Below are positions 25,998-34,967 of a stretch of 64,000 nt of DNA, in pieces. Position numbers and translations under genes: made by a program. Within the stretch, counting starts at the first letter, position 1; every line of letters starts with the position of its first letter. Under the pieces are notes generated by a model, which did no database searches, was not told where the DNA came from, and saw only the letters and a program-made list of their open reading frames with translations. Location: assembly GCA_028824555.1 (NCBI GenBank), contig JAPPDJ010000057.1, forward strand, positions 1-64,000, read 5' to 3'. This DNA is from Gammaproteobacteria bacterium (GTDB taxonomy: Bacteria > Pseudomonadota > Gammaproteobacteria > Pseudomonadales > Azotimanducaceae).

Positions 25998-27938
25998 TCA
26001 TTGTTTGTCCTCGGCGGTCAGGAATGCCGCCACCGAGGCTTCATCCGGCATCCGCCAGTCGCCGCGCGGCGACAGGCTGACGGTGCCCACCTTGGGCCCC
26101 GGCGGCAGGGTCGTGCGCTTGAACTGGGCTGCGAAGAAGCGGCGGAAGAAGACGGCGAGCCAGTGCCGGATTTCCTTCTCGTCGCGTTCGCCCTGAAATG
26201 CGTGCGCCGCGAGGGCCAGTATCTTCGCGGTGCCAGCGCCGTGGCGCATGAAGTGGTACAGGAAAAAGTCGTGCAGTTCATATGGGCCGATGATCGCTTC
26301 GGTGGGTTGCGCCACGGCGTCGCCGGGCGCCGCTGGCACGAGTTCCGGCGTGATGGGCGTGTCGAGCACGCGCCTCAGCACGCTGCCGAGCGGCTTGCTG
26401 GCCATGTGGCGCGCATACCAGCGCACCAGATAGGCCACGAGCGTCTTCGGCACTCCCGCATTGACGTTGTAGCCGGCCATGTGGTCGGCATTGAACGTAC
26501 ACCAGCCAAGGGCGAGTTCGGAAAGATCGCCGGTGCCAACGACGATGCCGTTCACTTGGTTGGCCTTGTTGAACAGGATCTGGGTGCGTTCCCGCGCCTG
26601 GGCGTTCTCGAAGGTCACGTCCGCCTCGCCGCCGTGGCCCAAATCCGCAAGATGGCTGCGCACCGCGTCGTGAATGGGCACTTCCTTGAGTGCAACGCCG
26701 ACGGCGGCGGCAAGGGATTTGGCCGACTCCAGAGTGTGCGGCGTGGTGCCGGGGCCAGGCATCGTCAACGCCACGAGGCGCTCGTTGTCCATCCGCTGTG
26801 CCGCCAGGGCGTCGAGGCAGACAAGGAAGGCGAGTGTGGAGTCGAGACCGCCGGATAGCCCGATGACCAGCCGCTCGGCCCGCGCTGCCATCATGCGGCG
26901 GGCAAGGCCCGTGGACTGGATGGTGAGGATGTCCTGCGCGCGGGCATCGAACTCCGCTTCGTCGCTCGGAACGAAGGGTTGCTTTGGATAGTCGCGCGCG
27001 AGGGCAGCAAGCGCGGGCAAGGCCCCGGTCGGCACGATGCGCACGGCTACAGCGTCGCGCGGCGCTTGCGCAAAGGTGGCATTGCGCTGCCGCGCATGGC
27101 GGAGCCGCAAACAGTCGATGTCCGCCGTCAGTTGCGCGCCTTCGAGCCGGAAGCGCTCCGATTGCCCGAGCAGTTGGCCATCCTCCGCAGCCAGCAAGTG
27201 GCCGCCGAACACGACGTCCTTGGTCGATTCCGTCGGCCCCGCACCGGCATAGACATAGCCCGAGATCGTGCGTGCGCTCTGCATGCGCACGAGATCGCGG
27301 CGATAGTCCGCCTTCGCCACCAACTCGGTGCTGGCGGACGGGTTCAGCACGATCTCGGCACCGCCAAGGGCAAGGTCCGCACTCGGCGGTTTCGGCACCC
27401 AAAGGTCTTCGCAAATCTCGATGCCGAAGCGAAACGCGCCGGTGTTTGGCTCGCCCACCTCCCCCACTTCAAACAGCAGCCGAGCATCGAGCGGAAACGT
27501 CCATTGCCCAAGCCTCGCCTCCTCGGCAACCCCAGCGCCGGAGGCGAACCACCGTTTCTCGTAGAACTCCTCGTAGTTCGGCCGCGACACTTTCGGCACA
27601 GCACCTAGCACCGCACCATCGCGACAGACGAACGCACAATTCAGCAACCGCCCATCCGGCAGCCACCAAGGCACACCCACCACGAGGCAACGATGGTCCG
27701 ACCGCTCGGCCACTTCCACCAAGGCCGTGAGCGTCGCCTGCCTCAGGTCGTCGCCAAGAAACAGGTCCTCACAGGTGTAGCCCGTGATCGCCAGCTCCGG
27801 GAACAGCACGACGGAGGCATCTCCCGGTGCCTCTCCATAGGCACGCAGAATCGCCGCAGCATTGGCGGCAGGATCGGCCACCGCCACCGGCGGCGCCACC
27901 GCCGTCACCCGAACGAAGCCATGCGCACTGAAGTCCAT
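25998..27938 (-). CDS. nadE: Glutamine-dependent NAD+ synthetase
   Basis: This 646-residue two-domain enzyme makes NAD from deamido-NAD using glutamine. The N-terminal nitrilase-like amidase shows its Glu (VVLFPELAITGY), Lys (VPKVSRPNYEEFYE) and Cys (FGIEICEDLW). The C-terminal synthetase has the PP-loop LVIGLSGGLDSTLAFL and GTGDLSELALGW. The start MDFSAHGFVRV is chosen at the fold boundary. It completes the salvage pathway encoded at 57786-59494. Confidence 0.97.
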   Translation of the reverse strand: MDFSAHGFVRVTAVAPPVAVADPAANAAAILRAYGEAPGDASVVLFPELAITGYTCEDLFLGDDLRQATLTALVEVAERSDHRCLVVGVPWWLPDGRLLNCAFVCRDGAVLGAVPKVSRPNYEEFYEKRWFASGAGVAEEARLGQWTFPLDARLLFEVGEVGEPNTGAFRFGIEICEDLWVPKPPSADLALGGAEIVLNPSASTELVAKADYRRDLVRMQSARTISGYVYAGAGPTESTKDVVFGGHLLAAEDGQLLGQSERFRLEGAQLTADIDCLRLRHARQRNATFAQAPRDAVAVRIVPTGALPALAALARDYPKQPFVPSDEAEFDARAQDILTIQSTGLARRMMAARAERLVIGLSGGLDSTLAFLVCLDALAAQRMDNERLVALTMPGPGTTPHTLESAKSLAAAVGVALKEVPIHDAVRSHLADLGHGGEADVTFENAQARERTQILFNKANQVNGIVVGTGDLSELALGWCTFNADHMAGYNVNAGVPKTLVAYLVRWYARHMASKPLGSVLRRVLDTPITPELVPAAPGDAVAQPTEAIIGPYELHDFFLYHFMRHGAGTAKILALAAHAFQGERDEKEIRHWLAVFFRRFFAAQFKRTTLPPGPKVGTVSLSPRGDWRMPDEASVAAFLTAEDKQ

Positions 27939-28057
27939 GCGCGGAGAGCCTAGCAGGCTGCGCCGCAGAAGACGGCGTTGGCTTCTAGCCAAAGGGGGAG
28001 TGGTGCCGCAAGACAGCGGGTTACAATTCTCGGCAAGCCATCGAAAGGCAACAATCC

Positions 28058-29176
28058 GTGAACTTCGAATTCTCCGATGAACAGAACCTATTGCGCGACC
28101 AGGCGCAGGCATTCCTGCGGGACAACTGCCCGCCGAGCGCCGTTCGCACCATTCTCGATGGCGATGCGCCCTATGACGCCGACCTCTGGCAGAAGGTCGC
28201 CGAAATGGGATGGACCGCGACGGTCATCCCGGAACGCTTCGGGGGCCTCGGGCTTTCCTATCTCGAGCTTTGTGTCATTGCCGAGGAACTCGGCCGCGCC
28301 GTGGCACCGATTCCTTTCTCGTCCTCCGTCTATCTCGCCACCGAAGCGCTGCTGGCTGCCGGCAGCGACGCGCAGAAGGAGCGCTGGCTGCCGAAGCTGG
28401 CGACCGGAGAGGCCATCGGCACATTTGCCTTGGGCGAGCGCGCCGGCCAGCCCCGCCCCGACACTCTCGCCACCCGCGCAGCGAACGGACGCCTCACCGG
28501 CTCGAAGATGCCGGTGGCGGATGGCGACGTTGCCGACTTTGCCGTGGTGGTGGCAGCGTGTGACGATGGCGATGGCGCGGCGTTGCATTTGGTGGAAACG
28601 GGCGGCGTGGAACGAAATGCGCTCGCCACGCTCGATCCCACCCGCTCGCACGCCCGGCTCGAGCTGGCGGACACCGAAGCCGAACCCTTGGGCGCCGCCG
28701 GGGAAGGCTGGCAACATACCCAGCGCCTGCTCGACCGTGCCGCAGTGCTTTTCGCCTGGGAACAGGTGGGCGGTGCCCAAGCTGCGCTCGAAATGGCACG
28801 CGAGTACGCCATGGGCCGCTACGCCTTCGGTCGCCCCATCGCCGGCTATCAGGCCATCAAGCACAAGCTCGCCAACGTCTATGTGAAGAACACGCTGGCA
28901 CGCTCGAATTGCTATTACGGCGCATGGGCCCTTTCCACCGACGCCGCCGAGCTGCCATTGGCAGCGGCGACGGCGAGGGTGAGCGCCTGCCAGGCGTATT
29001 ACTTCGCCTCCAAGGAGAACATCCAAACCCACGGCGGCATGGGTTTCACCTGGGAGTTCGACTGCCAGTTCCACTATCGCCGCGCCAAGCTCTTGAGCGT
29101 CAACATCGGCAGCGAGGCGACATGGCAAGACCGATTGATTGCCGCGGTGGAAGCCGCTGAACCTGCGGTCGCCTGA
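28058..29176 (+). CDS. Acyl-CoA dehydrogenase
   Basis: A 372-residue FAD-dependent acyl-CoA dehydrogenase with a GTG start. It shows the helical N-domain (FSDEQNLLRDQAQAFLRD), a beta-domain with FALGERAG, and the C-terminal YAMGRYAFGRPIAGYQAIKH then IQTHGGMGFTWEFDCQFHYR. The middle domain is short and the FAD-binding T/S pattern is weak, which is common in steroid- and aromatic-side-chain FadE subunits that form heterotetramers. A second gene follows 58 bp later, so the two may form one enzyme. Confidence 0.93.
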   Translation: MNFEFSDEQNLLRDQAQAFLRDNCPPSAVRTILDGDAPYDADLWQKVAEMGWTATVIPERFGGLGLSYLELCVIAEELGRAVAPIPFSSSVYLATEALLAAGSDAQKERWLPKLATGEAIGTFALGERAGQPRPDTLATRAANGRLTGSKMPVADGDVADFAVVVAACDDGDGAALHLVETGGVERNALATLDPTRSHARLELADTEAEPLGAAGEGWQHTQRLLDRAAVLFAWEQVGGAQAALEMAREYAMGRYAFGRPIAGYQAIKHKLANVYVKNTLARSNCYYGAWALSTDAAELPLAAATARVSACQAYYFASKENIQTHGGMGFTWEFDCQFHYRRAKLLSVNIGSEATWQDRLIAAVEAAEPAVA

Positions 29177-29234
29177 CGGTAGCGAAGCGCCACGGACACG
29201 GTAAGCGAAGCGCCACGAAAGAGGACACACGAAC

Positions 29235-30443
29235 ATGGATTTCAACGACACCCCCGAAGAGGCCGCGTTCCGCGAGGAGGCGCGCGCCTGGCTCGAAGCC
29301 AATGCACCGAGCCGCGAGGAACTTTCTGGCCTCGACGAGATCGCCGCATCCAAGCTCTGGCAGAAGCGCAAGTACGACGCCGGCTGGGCCTGCATCCGCT
29401 GGCCGGAGGAATACGGCGGGCGCGGGGCGACTGCCATCCAGCAGGTGATCTGGAATCAGGAGGAGTCGAAGTTCTCCGTACCTGGCGGCGTCTTCGGCAT
29501 CGGCCAAGGCATGGCCGCACCGACCATGATGGCGTGGGCGCGGGAGGAGCACAAACGCAAGCACCTGCCGCCCCTGGCTTCCGGCGAGCACATCTGGTGC
29601 CAGCTCTTCAGCGAGCCGGCCGGCGGTTCCGACCTCGCGGCGCTCCGCACCCGGGCCGAGAAGGATGGCGACGAATGGGTCATCAACGGCCAGAAGATCT
29701 GGACGTCCGGCGCCCACTACAGCGACTACGGCATCCTCGTGGTGCGAACCGACCCAACCGTGCCGAAGCACAAGGGCCTTTCGTACTTCTTCCTCGACAT
29801 GAAGTCCCCCGGCGTCGACATCCGCCCGATCAAGCAGATTTCCGGCGGCGCGAACTTCAACGAGGTCTACTTCAACGACGTGCGCATCCCGGACGACCAG
29901 CGCTTGGGCGAAGTGGGCCAAGGCTGGCAGGTGGCCATCACCACGCTGATGAACGAGCGCTTCGCCATCGGCGGCGGAGGCGGCGTCGGCTTCAAGCAGG
30001 TGTTCGATCTTGCGAGGCGCCTCGAGGTGGACGGTGAGCCCGCCATCCGCGACCGCAACGTGCGCTCGAAGCTGGCGACTTGGTATGCCCAAGAGGCGGG
30101 CCTGCGCTTCACCGGCTACCGCTCCATGTCCGCCCTCTCCCGCGGCGACATTCCTGGGCCGGAGAACTCCATCGGCAAGCTGGTCGGCGCCTCCAAAACC
30201 CAGGACATGACCTCCTTCGCCATGGACCTCATGGAGCTTTCCGGCGCAGTCACCGATCCGGAATACGCCGAACGCCACGGCCTCTTCCAAAACGCCTACA
30301 TGGGCTCTCCGGGCGGGCGCATCGCCGGCGGCAGCGACGAGATCATGCTCAACATCCTGGCCGAACGCGTGCTAGGCATGCCTCAGGACGTTCGCCTCGA
30401 CAAGGGCATCCCATTCAACGAAGTGCCAACCGGGGCGAACTGA
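29235..30443 (+). CDS. Acyl-CoA dehydrogenase
   Basis: A 402-residue acyl-CoA dehydrogenase. It shows EEAAFREEARAWLEANAPSR, the flavin/substrate motif WCQLFSEPAGGSDLA, GQKIWTSGAHYSDY and GSPGGRIAGGSDEIMLNILA. The upstream partner is shorter. Paired FadE genes of this kind build alpha2beta2 dehydrogenases for bulky acyl-CoAs such as steroid side chains. The substrate here is not shown by the sequence. Confidence 0.95.
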   Translation: MDFNDTPEEAAFREEARAWLEANAPSREELSGLDEIAASKLWQKRKYDAGWACIRWPEEYGGRGATAIQQVIWNQEESKFSVPGGVFGIGQGMAAPTMMAWAREEHKRKHLPPLASGEHIWCQLFSEPAGGSDLAALRTRAEKDGDEWVINGQKIWTSGAHYSDYGILVVRTDPTVPKHKGLSYFFLDMKSPGVDIRPIKQISGGANFNEVYFNDVRIPDDQRLGEVGQGWQVAITTLMNERFAIGGGGGVGFKQVFDLARRLEVDGEPAIRDRNVRSKLATWYAQEAGLRFTGYRSMSALSRGDIPGPENSIGKLVGASKTQDMTSFAMDLMELSGAVTDPEYAERHGLFQNAYMGSPGGRIAGGSDEIMLNILAERVLGMPQDVRLDKGIPFNEVPTGAN

Positions 30444-30515
30444 AGCGGGGAAGCTGACGCGCCTTGCAGCGCTTAAGGGAGGGCGCGACGCCCTCCGTCC
30501 AACGAGGGGGTCGAG

Positions 30516-30926
30516 ATGGCGGATCGGTTCCATGGCGGTTGCCGGTGCGGGAGGGTGCGCTACGAGTGCTCGGCGGCGCCGATGTTCGTCGGGCACTGCC
30601 ATTGCCGCGATTGCCAATACGCATCTGGCGGCGCGTACTCCACCATCGTCGGCGTGCCCACGGACGCACTGAGCCTCTCGGGTGAACTCAATGGCTTCAC
30701 CGTCGACACCAACAGTGGCAATCAGGTAACCCGCAAGTTCTGCCCCACCTGCGGCTCGCCCATCCTCTCCGAACTCTCGGCCAACGCCGCCATGACGGTG
30801 CTGAAGGCTGCAACGCTGGATGACCCGGGTTGGCTCAAGCCAGCCGTTCACATCTGGACCGCGAGCGGCCAGCCTTGGGCCGAAACCTCCTCCGACGTGC
30901 CGAAGTTCGACCGCAATCCGGGCTGA
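30516..30926 (+). CDS. GFA-domain (CENP-V-type zinc) protein
   Basis: A 136-residue protein with the GFA zinc fold: GGCRCGRVRYEC, then GHCHCRDCQYASGG, and KFCPTCGSPI at the second metal site. The family was named after glutathione-dependent formaldehyde-activating enzyme, but most members have no proven activity. It follows the acyl-CoA dehydrogenase after 72 bp that contain a GGGCGCGACGCCCTCCGTCC repeat. Confidence 0.9.
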   Translation: MADRFHGGCRCGRVRYECSAAPMFVGHCHCRDCQYASGGAYSTIVGVPTDALSLSGELNGFTVDTNSGNQVTRKFCPTCGSPILSELSANAAMTVLKAATLDDPGWLKPAVHIWTASGQPWAETSSDVPKFDRNPG

Positions 30927-31001
30927 GCAAGGCTTCGTCCGACCTTGCGTTGTGGTACGGTGCAACGGCGTGTTTGTGTGTAACCGCCTTGGAGAAGAAC
31001 G

Positions 31002-31772
31002 ATGGCGACACCCCCCGCATTGATGCGCGTTCCGCGCTTCGTCGGGGCCATGCTCCTCACCTGTGGGATGCCCGTAGCCTTCGGCGATGCCGCCGAGGGC
31101 AAGGCTGCAACCGGCGACGTTGAGACGGACCTTCGGCAGCTGACCCTTTCGCACCTAGCACAGACGCAAGATCGGCTTGGGCCATTGCCCCCCGCGGACG
31201 AGACGGTAACCGTGTTCGAGGAACCTCGCGTTGAGACGCAAGAGGACCAGGCGAGGATGATCGAAGACACCCATCGCGCAAATGAACGCGGCCGGCAGCT
31301 CTACCTTCAGCATCGCTACGGCGAGGCCGTGCCGTACCTGCGCGCCGCCGCGAAGCGCGGCTTCAAGATGGCGCAGGCACGCCTCGGCGAGATTCTCGTG
31401 CTGGGCCTTGACGACATCGACCAGAACGTCGGCGACGGCATGGGATGGCTGGGCGTGGCGGCGTCCGGGACGACCATGCCGTCCATCCGCAACCGCTTCA
31501 ACGAACTGCACTCCCATGTGCCGGCGCAGCTACATCCGAAACTGGCGTCCATCGTCGATGCGTACGTCCGGGCATACGGTGCCGATGCCACGGGTGTCGA
31601 CTGTCGGCGTGGCAAGATGGCCGGGACCCACATCAGCAAGATTCGATGCGGCTTCGAAGACGAGCGAAGGTATGCCGTGTACTGGCACCCCGGCTACTTT
31701 GGCGAGATGACGTTTGCGCAGCCGATGATCACGAACCTGTACTACGACGGACCGATGGACGGTTCGAACTGA
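31002..31772 (+). CDS. Secreted Sel1-like repeat protein
   Basis: A 256-residue protein with a signal peptide (VPRFVGAMLLTCGMPVAFG) and a Sel1-like helical repeat (YGEAVPYLRAAAKRGFKMAQ, then RLGEILVLGLDDIDQNVGDG). The C-terminal part ending VDCRRGKMAGTHISKIRCGF parallels the protein at 20447-21013, including the paired Cys. They are likely paralogues of unknown periplasmic function. The start follows GGAGAAG. Confidence 0.78.
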   Translation: MATPPALMRVPRFVGAMLLTCGMPVAFGDAAEGKAATGDVETDLRQLTLSHLAQTQDRLGPLPPADETVTVFEEPRVETQEDQARMIEDTHRANERGRQLYLQHRYGEAVPYLRAAAKRGFKMAQARLGEILVLGLDDIDQNVGDGMGWLGVAASGTTMPSIRNRFNELHSHVPAQLHPKLASIVDAYVRAYGADATGVDCRRGKMAGTHISKIRCGFEDERRYAVYWHPGYFGEMTFAQPMITNLYYDGPMDGSN

Positions 31773-31793
31773 CCATGCCGTAGGGCAACCCTC

Positions 31794-31978
31794 CTAGCCC
31801 GGATTATTCATGAATGCGCGTAGCGAGGGCGACGAGACGCCGCTGTGGCTGGGCGCACGGAGTGAAGGAGCCCGAAGGCATAGCTGTGCACTATGTCGAG
31901 GGGGCCGGAGCGAGTACGCACAGCCACAGCGAGTGGATCGTCGTCCGCAGTAGGGCATTCATGAATAATCCGGGCTAG
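31794..31978. mobile_element. 185-bp MITE-like element with 24-bp terminal inverted repeats
   Basis: Positions 31794-31817 and 31955-31978 are perfect 24-nt inverted repeats that begin CTAGCCCGGATTATTCATG. Further in, CGCTGTGGCTG pairs with CAGCCACAGCG and CGACGA with CGTCG, so the whole 185 bp can fold into one long imperfect hairpin with CATAG/CTATG at the tip. There is no ORF. The AT-richer termini stand out from the GC-rich host. The surrounding gap (31773-32083) holds nothing else. Confidence 0.75.
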
Positions 31979-32083
31979 GGGCGAAGGCATGGTGCCCTCG
32001 CCCACGGACTGCCAACCCTCGAAGCTCCGAACCCGATTGGTGGTATGTTTCGTCACTTGCATTCAAGCAAGCGGGGAAGGGGC

Positions 32084-33790
32084 ATGGCTTTCGATCTCTT
32101 GATACGGAACGGCACCGTAATCGATGGTTCCGGGACGCCGCGCTATCGCGCTGATGTGGGCGTGCGGGACGGCAAGATCGCCTTCGTCGGTCGTGCGGCC
32201 GAAGGCACCAAGGAGACCATCGACGCCGAAGGCCACATCGTCTCGCCCGGATTCGTGGACGGCCACACCCACATGGACGCGCAGGTGTTCTGGGACCCCA
32301 TCGGCTCGTGCTCCTGCTACCACGGCGTCACCAGTGTGGTGATGGGAAACTGCGGCTTCACGCTGGCACCCTGCCGGGAGTCCGAAGCGGACCTCGTGTT
32401 CCGCAATCTCGAACGCGCCGAGGACATCTCCCGCGAGGCGATGCTGGCGGGAATCAACTGGCGCTGGGAGACGTATCCCGAGTATCTCGACGTGCTCGAT
32501 GCCCTGCCGAAGGGCATCAACTACGCCGGCTACATGGGACACTCGGCCCTTCGCACCTACGTCATGGGGCAGCGCGCCTTCGAGGAAGAGGCCAGCGAAG
32601 ACGAAATCCGCACCATGGCGGGCCTCGCGCAGGAAGCGGTTCGCGCCGGCGCGATGGGCTTCACTACCTCGCGCTCACCCAATCACGAGACCTCCGACCG
32701 TCGTCCGGTCGCCAGCCGCCAAGCGTCCTGGCAGGAAGTGCGCGCCATTGTCAACGCGGTGGGCGAAACCGGCGCCGGCATGTTCGAGATCGCCGGCGAA
32801 GCGGTGGGCCGCGACCCGGAGCGCATCCGCGAGTATCACGACCGCCTCAAGGCGCTGGCCGTGGAATCCGGCGTGCCCATCACCTGGGGCATGTTTGCCA
32901 GCCGCAAGGCACCGGAAGTGTGGCGGCGCTACTTCGCGCTTCTCGACGAGGTGGCCGAAGCTGGCGGGCGCATGTTCGCGCAGGTGCATTCCCGCTCGCT
33001 GAACGTGCTGTTCTCGTTCGAGGCGCACCTGCCGTTCGACAGTTGGGACGTGTGGCGGGAACTCAGAAAGCTGCCCATTGAGGAGCAGCGAGCGCAGCTC
33101 AAAGACCCTGACATGCGCGCAAGGCTCGTTGACATCATCAGCCGCCCGAGCGAGCGCCACAAGGCACGCGGAGCGACGGCGAACCCGCCGGACTGGGATT
33201 GGTTCTTCCACATGGATCGCCCGGACGGCAAGGATCGCAGCATCGCCGCCATCGCCGCGGAGCGCGGCGTCTCCCCAGCGCAGGCATTTATGGACCTTGC
33301 GGTCGAAGGCGATCTCAAGACGCTCTTCCGAATGCCCATCAACAACGAGAACGACGCCGACGTGATCGAGATGATGAAGCACCCCCGCTCGGTGGTGACC
33401 TTCTCCGACTCCGGCGCCCATGTCTCGCAGATCATGGACAGTTCGCTGCAGACCAACATCTTCAGCCAGTGGGTGCGCGAGCGCGAGGCGCTTTCCCTGG
33501 AGGAAGCGGTGCGCATGGTGACCTTCGACACGGCGAGCCACTGGGGCCTCAATGATCGCGGCCTCCTGCGCCCTGGCCTGGCCGCCGACATCACGATCTT
33601 CGACCCCGACACCATCGCCCCGAACATGCCGGAGGTGGTGCATGACCTGCCGGCCGGCGCGACGCGCCTCAAGCAAACGGCGCAAGGCATCCTCGCGACG
33701 GTGGTGAACGGCGAAGTGATGCTCAAGCAGAACGAGCACACCGGCGCCGCGCCGGGACGCTTGCTGCGGGGCCGCGCCTACTCTTCGTAG
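32084..33790 (+). CDS. Amidohydrolase, N-acyl-D-amino-acid deacylase type
   Basis: A 568-residue zinc amidohydrolase of the D-aminoacylase/dihydroorotase-like group. It shows LLIRNGTVIDGSGTPRYRAD, the metal motif SPGFVDGHTHMD and FSDSGAHVSQIMD near the end. The start at 32084 follows GGGGAAGGGGC. Enzymes of this kind hydrolyse N-acyl-D-amino acids or cyclic amides. Many close homologues sit in catabolic clusters with CoA enzymes, as here, and their substrates are unknown. Confidence 0.92.
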   Translation: MAFDLLIRNGTVIDGSGTPRYRADVGVRDGKIAFVGRAAEGTKETIDAEGHIVSPGFVDGHTHMDAQVFWDPIGSCSCYHGVTSVVMGNCGFTLAPCRESEADLVFRNLERAEDISREAMLAGINWRWETYPEYLDVLDALPKGINYAGYMGHSALRTYVMGQRAFEEEASEDEIRTMAGLAQEAVRAGAMGFTTSRSPNHETSDRRPVASRQASWQEVRAIVNAVGETGAGMFEIAGEAVGRDPERIREYHDRLKALAVESGVPITWGMFASRKAPEVWRRYFALLDEVAEAGGRMFAQVHSRSLNVLFSFEAHLPFDSWDVWRELRKLPIEEQRAQLKDPDMRARLVDIISRPSERHKARGATANPPDWDWFFHMDRPDGKDRSIAAIAAERGVSPAQAFMDLAVEGDLKTLFRMPINNENDADVIEMMKHPRSVVTFSDSGAHVSQIMDSSLQTNIFSQWVREREALSLEEAVRMVTFDTASHWGLNDRGLLRPGLAADITIFDPDTIAPNMPEVVHDLPAGATRLKQTAQGILATVVNGEVMLKQNEHTGAAPGRLLRGRAYSS

Positions 33791-33922
33791 GGGACGGGCT
33801 TGTCCCGTCCCGCGTTGAGGGCTTCCGAGGACTCGGCACGCGGACAAGCCAGGCCCGTACCACAGAGGAGCCTTCGCTCCAAGGGCCCGTGACCTAAACC
33901 AGAATCCAACCGGAGGAACACC

Positions 33923-34858
33923 GTGACCTACAACAACGTCATCTACGAGACCGACGACCGCCTCGCCTACATCACGCTCAACCGACCGGAGAAGCTCAAC
34001 CCCTTGAGCCACGCCCTGCGCGGCGAGGTCTATGACGCCATGCGTCAGGCCGAAGCCGATCCCGCCATCGGCGTCATCATCCTCAAGGGTGCCGGGCGCG
34101 CCTTCTCGGCCGGCTACGACCTTGCCCCGAACCCGGACGAGACCAGCGACTACGTAAGCGATCGCTCGGGGATGCCGGACACCGGCTCCACCCATCCGCA
34201 GCACTACGACTGGTCGCGCCACGCCCTGATGGGGCACTGGCTGATCTGGGAACTGGCCAAGCCCGTCATCTGCCAAATCCACGGCTATTGCCTGGCCGGC
34301 GGCACCGAACTCGCCTCCATGTGCGACCTGCGCATCGTCGCCGAGGACGCTCGCATCGGCTATCCGCCGGTGCGCGCGATGGGCACGATGGACATGATGT
34401 GGGCGCCGTGGTTCCTGCCGCCGGTGAAGGCGCGCGAGTTCGCCTACACGGGCGACTGGTTCAGCGGCGAGGAGATGGCGCAGTACGGCTGGGCCAACTA
34501 TGCCCTGCCGAAGGAGGACCTGGACGAGTTCGTCGAGAAGTTCGCCCGCCGCATGGGCCACATCGACAACGACCAGCTCAACTACAACAAGCGTGCGGTC
34601 AACCGGCAGTACGAGATCATGGGGATGCGTACGGGCCTCATGTCCGGCACCGACGTGGAGGCGATGTCCAAGCACCGACCGGCCGCCGGCGAGTTCGGTC
34701 GCCGGGTGCGCGAGGAGGGCCTAAAGGCCGCCTTGGAATGGCGCGACGGCCCCTTCGGCGACTTCCGCGCGGAGTACGTCACCAAGCACAAGAATCGTGC
34801 GCTGGCGGGCTCGGAAGGAAAAGAGTCGAAGCCGGGGGACAGCGACTACAGCCGCTGA
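33923..34858 (+). CDS. Enoyl-CoA hydratase/isomerase (crotonase) family
   Basis: A 311-residue crotonase with a GTG start preceded by GGAGGA. It has LNRPEKLNPLSHALRGEVYD, IILKGAGRAFSAGYDLAPN and CQIHGYCLAGGTELASMCDL. A long loop after the first oxyanion motif (DETSDYVSDRSGMPDTGS) and a C-terminal extension make it about 50 residues longer than EchA. It is probably co-transcribed with the MDR oxidoreductase downstream. Confidence 0.92.
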   Translation: MTYNNVIYETDDRLAYITLNRPEKLNPLSHALRGEVYDAMRQAEADPAIGVIILKGAGRAFSAGYDLAPNPDETSDYVSDRSGMPDTGSTHPQHYDWSRHALMGHWLIWELAKPVICQIHGYCLAGGTELASMCDLRIVAEDARIGYPPVRAMGTMDMMWAPWFLPPVKAREFAYTGDWFSGEEMAQYGWANYALPKEDLDEFVEKFARRMGHIDNDQLNYNKRAVNRQYEIMGMRTGLMSGTDVEAMSKHRPAAGEFGRRVREEGLKAALEWRDGPFGDFRAEYVTKHKNRALAGSEGKESKPGDSDYSR

Positions 34859-34967
34859 CATTCGGCGCGACCTTTGCGTGACTCCTGTGGAGGGCGTCCG
34901 CCCTCCTTCGGGCCCGTGCACGAAGTTGAGGGTAAGCTCGCCGCTTCGCTTGCCAACAAGGACCGCT

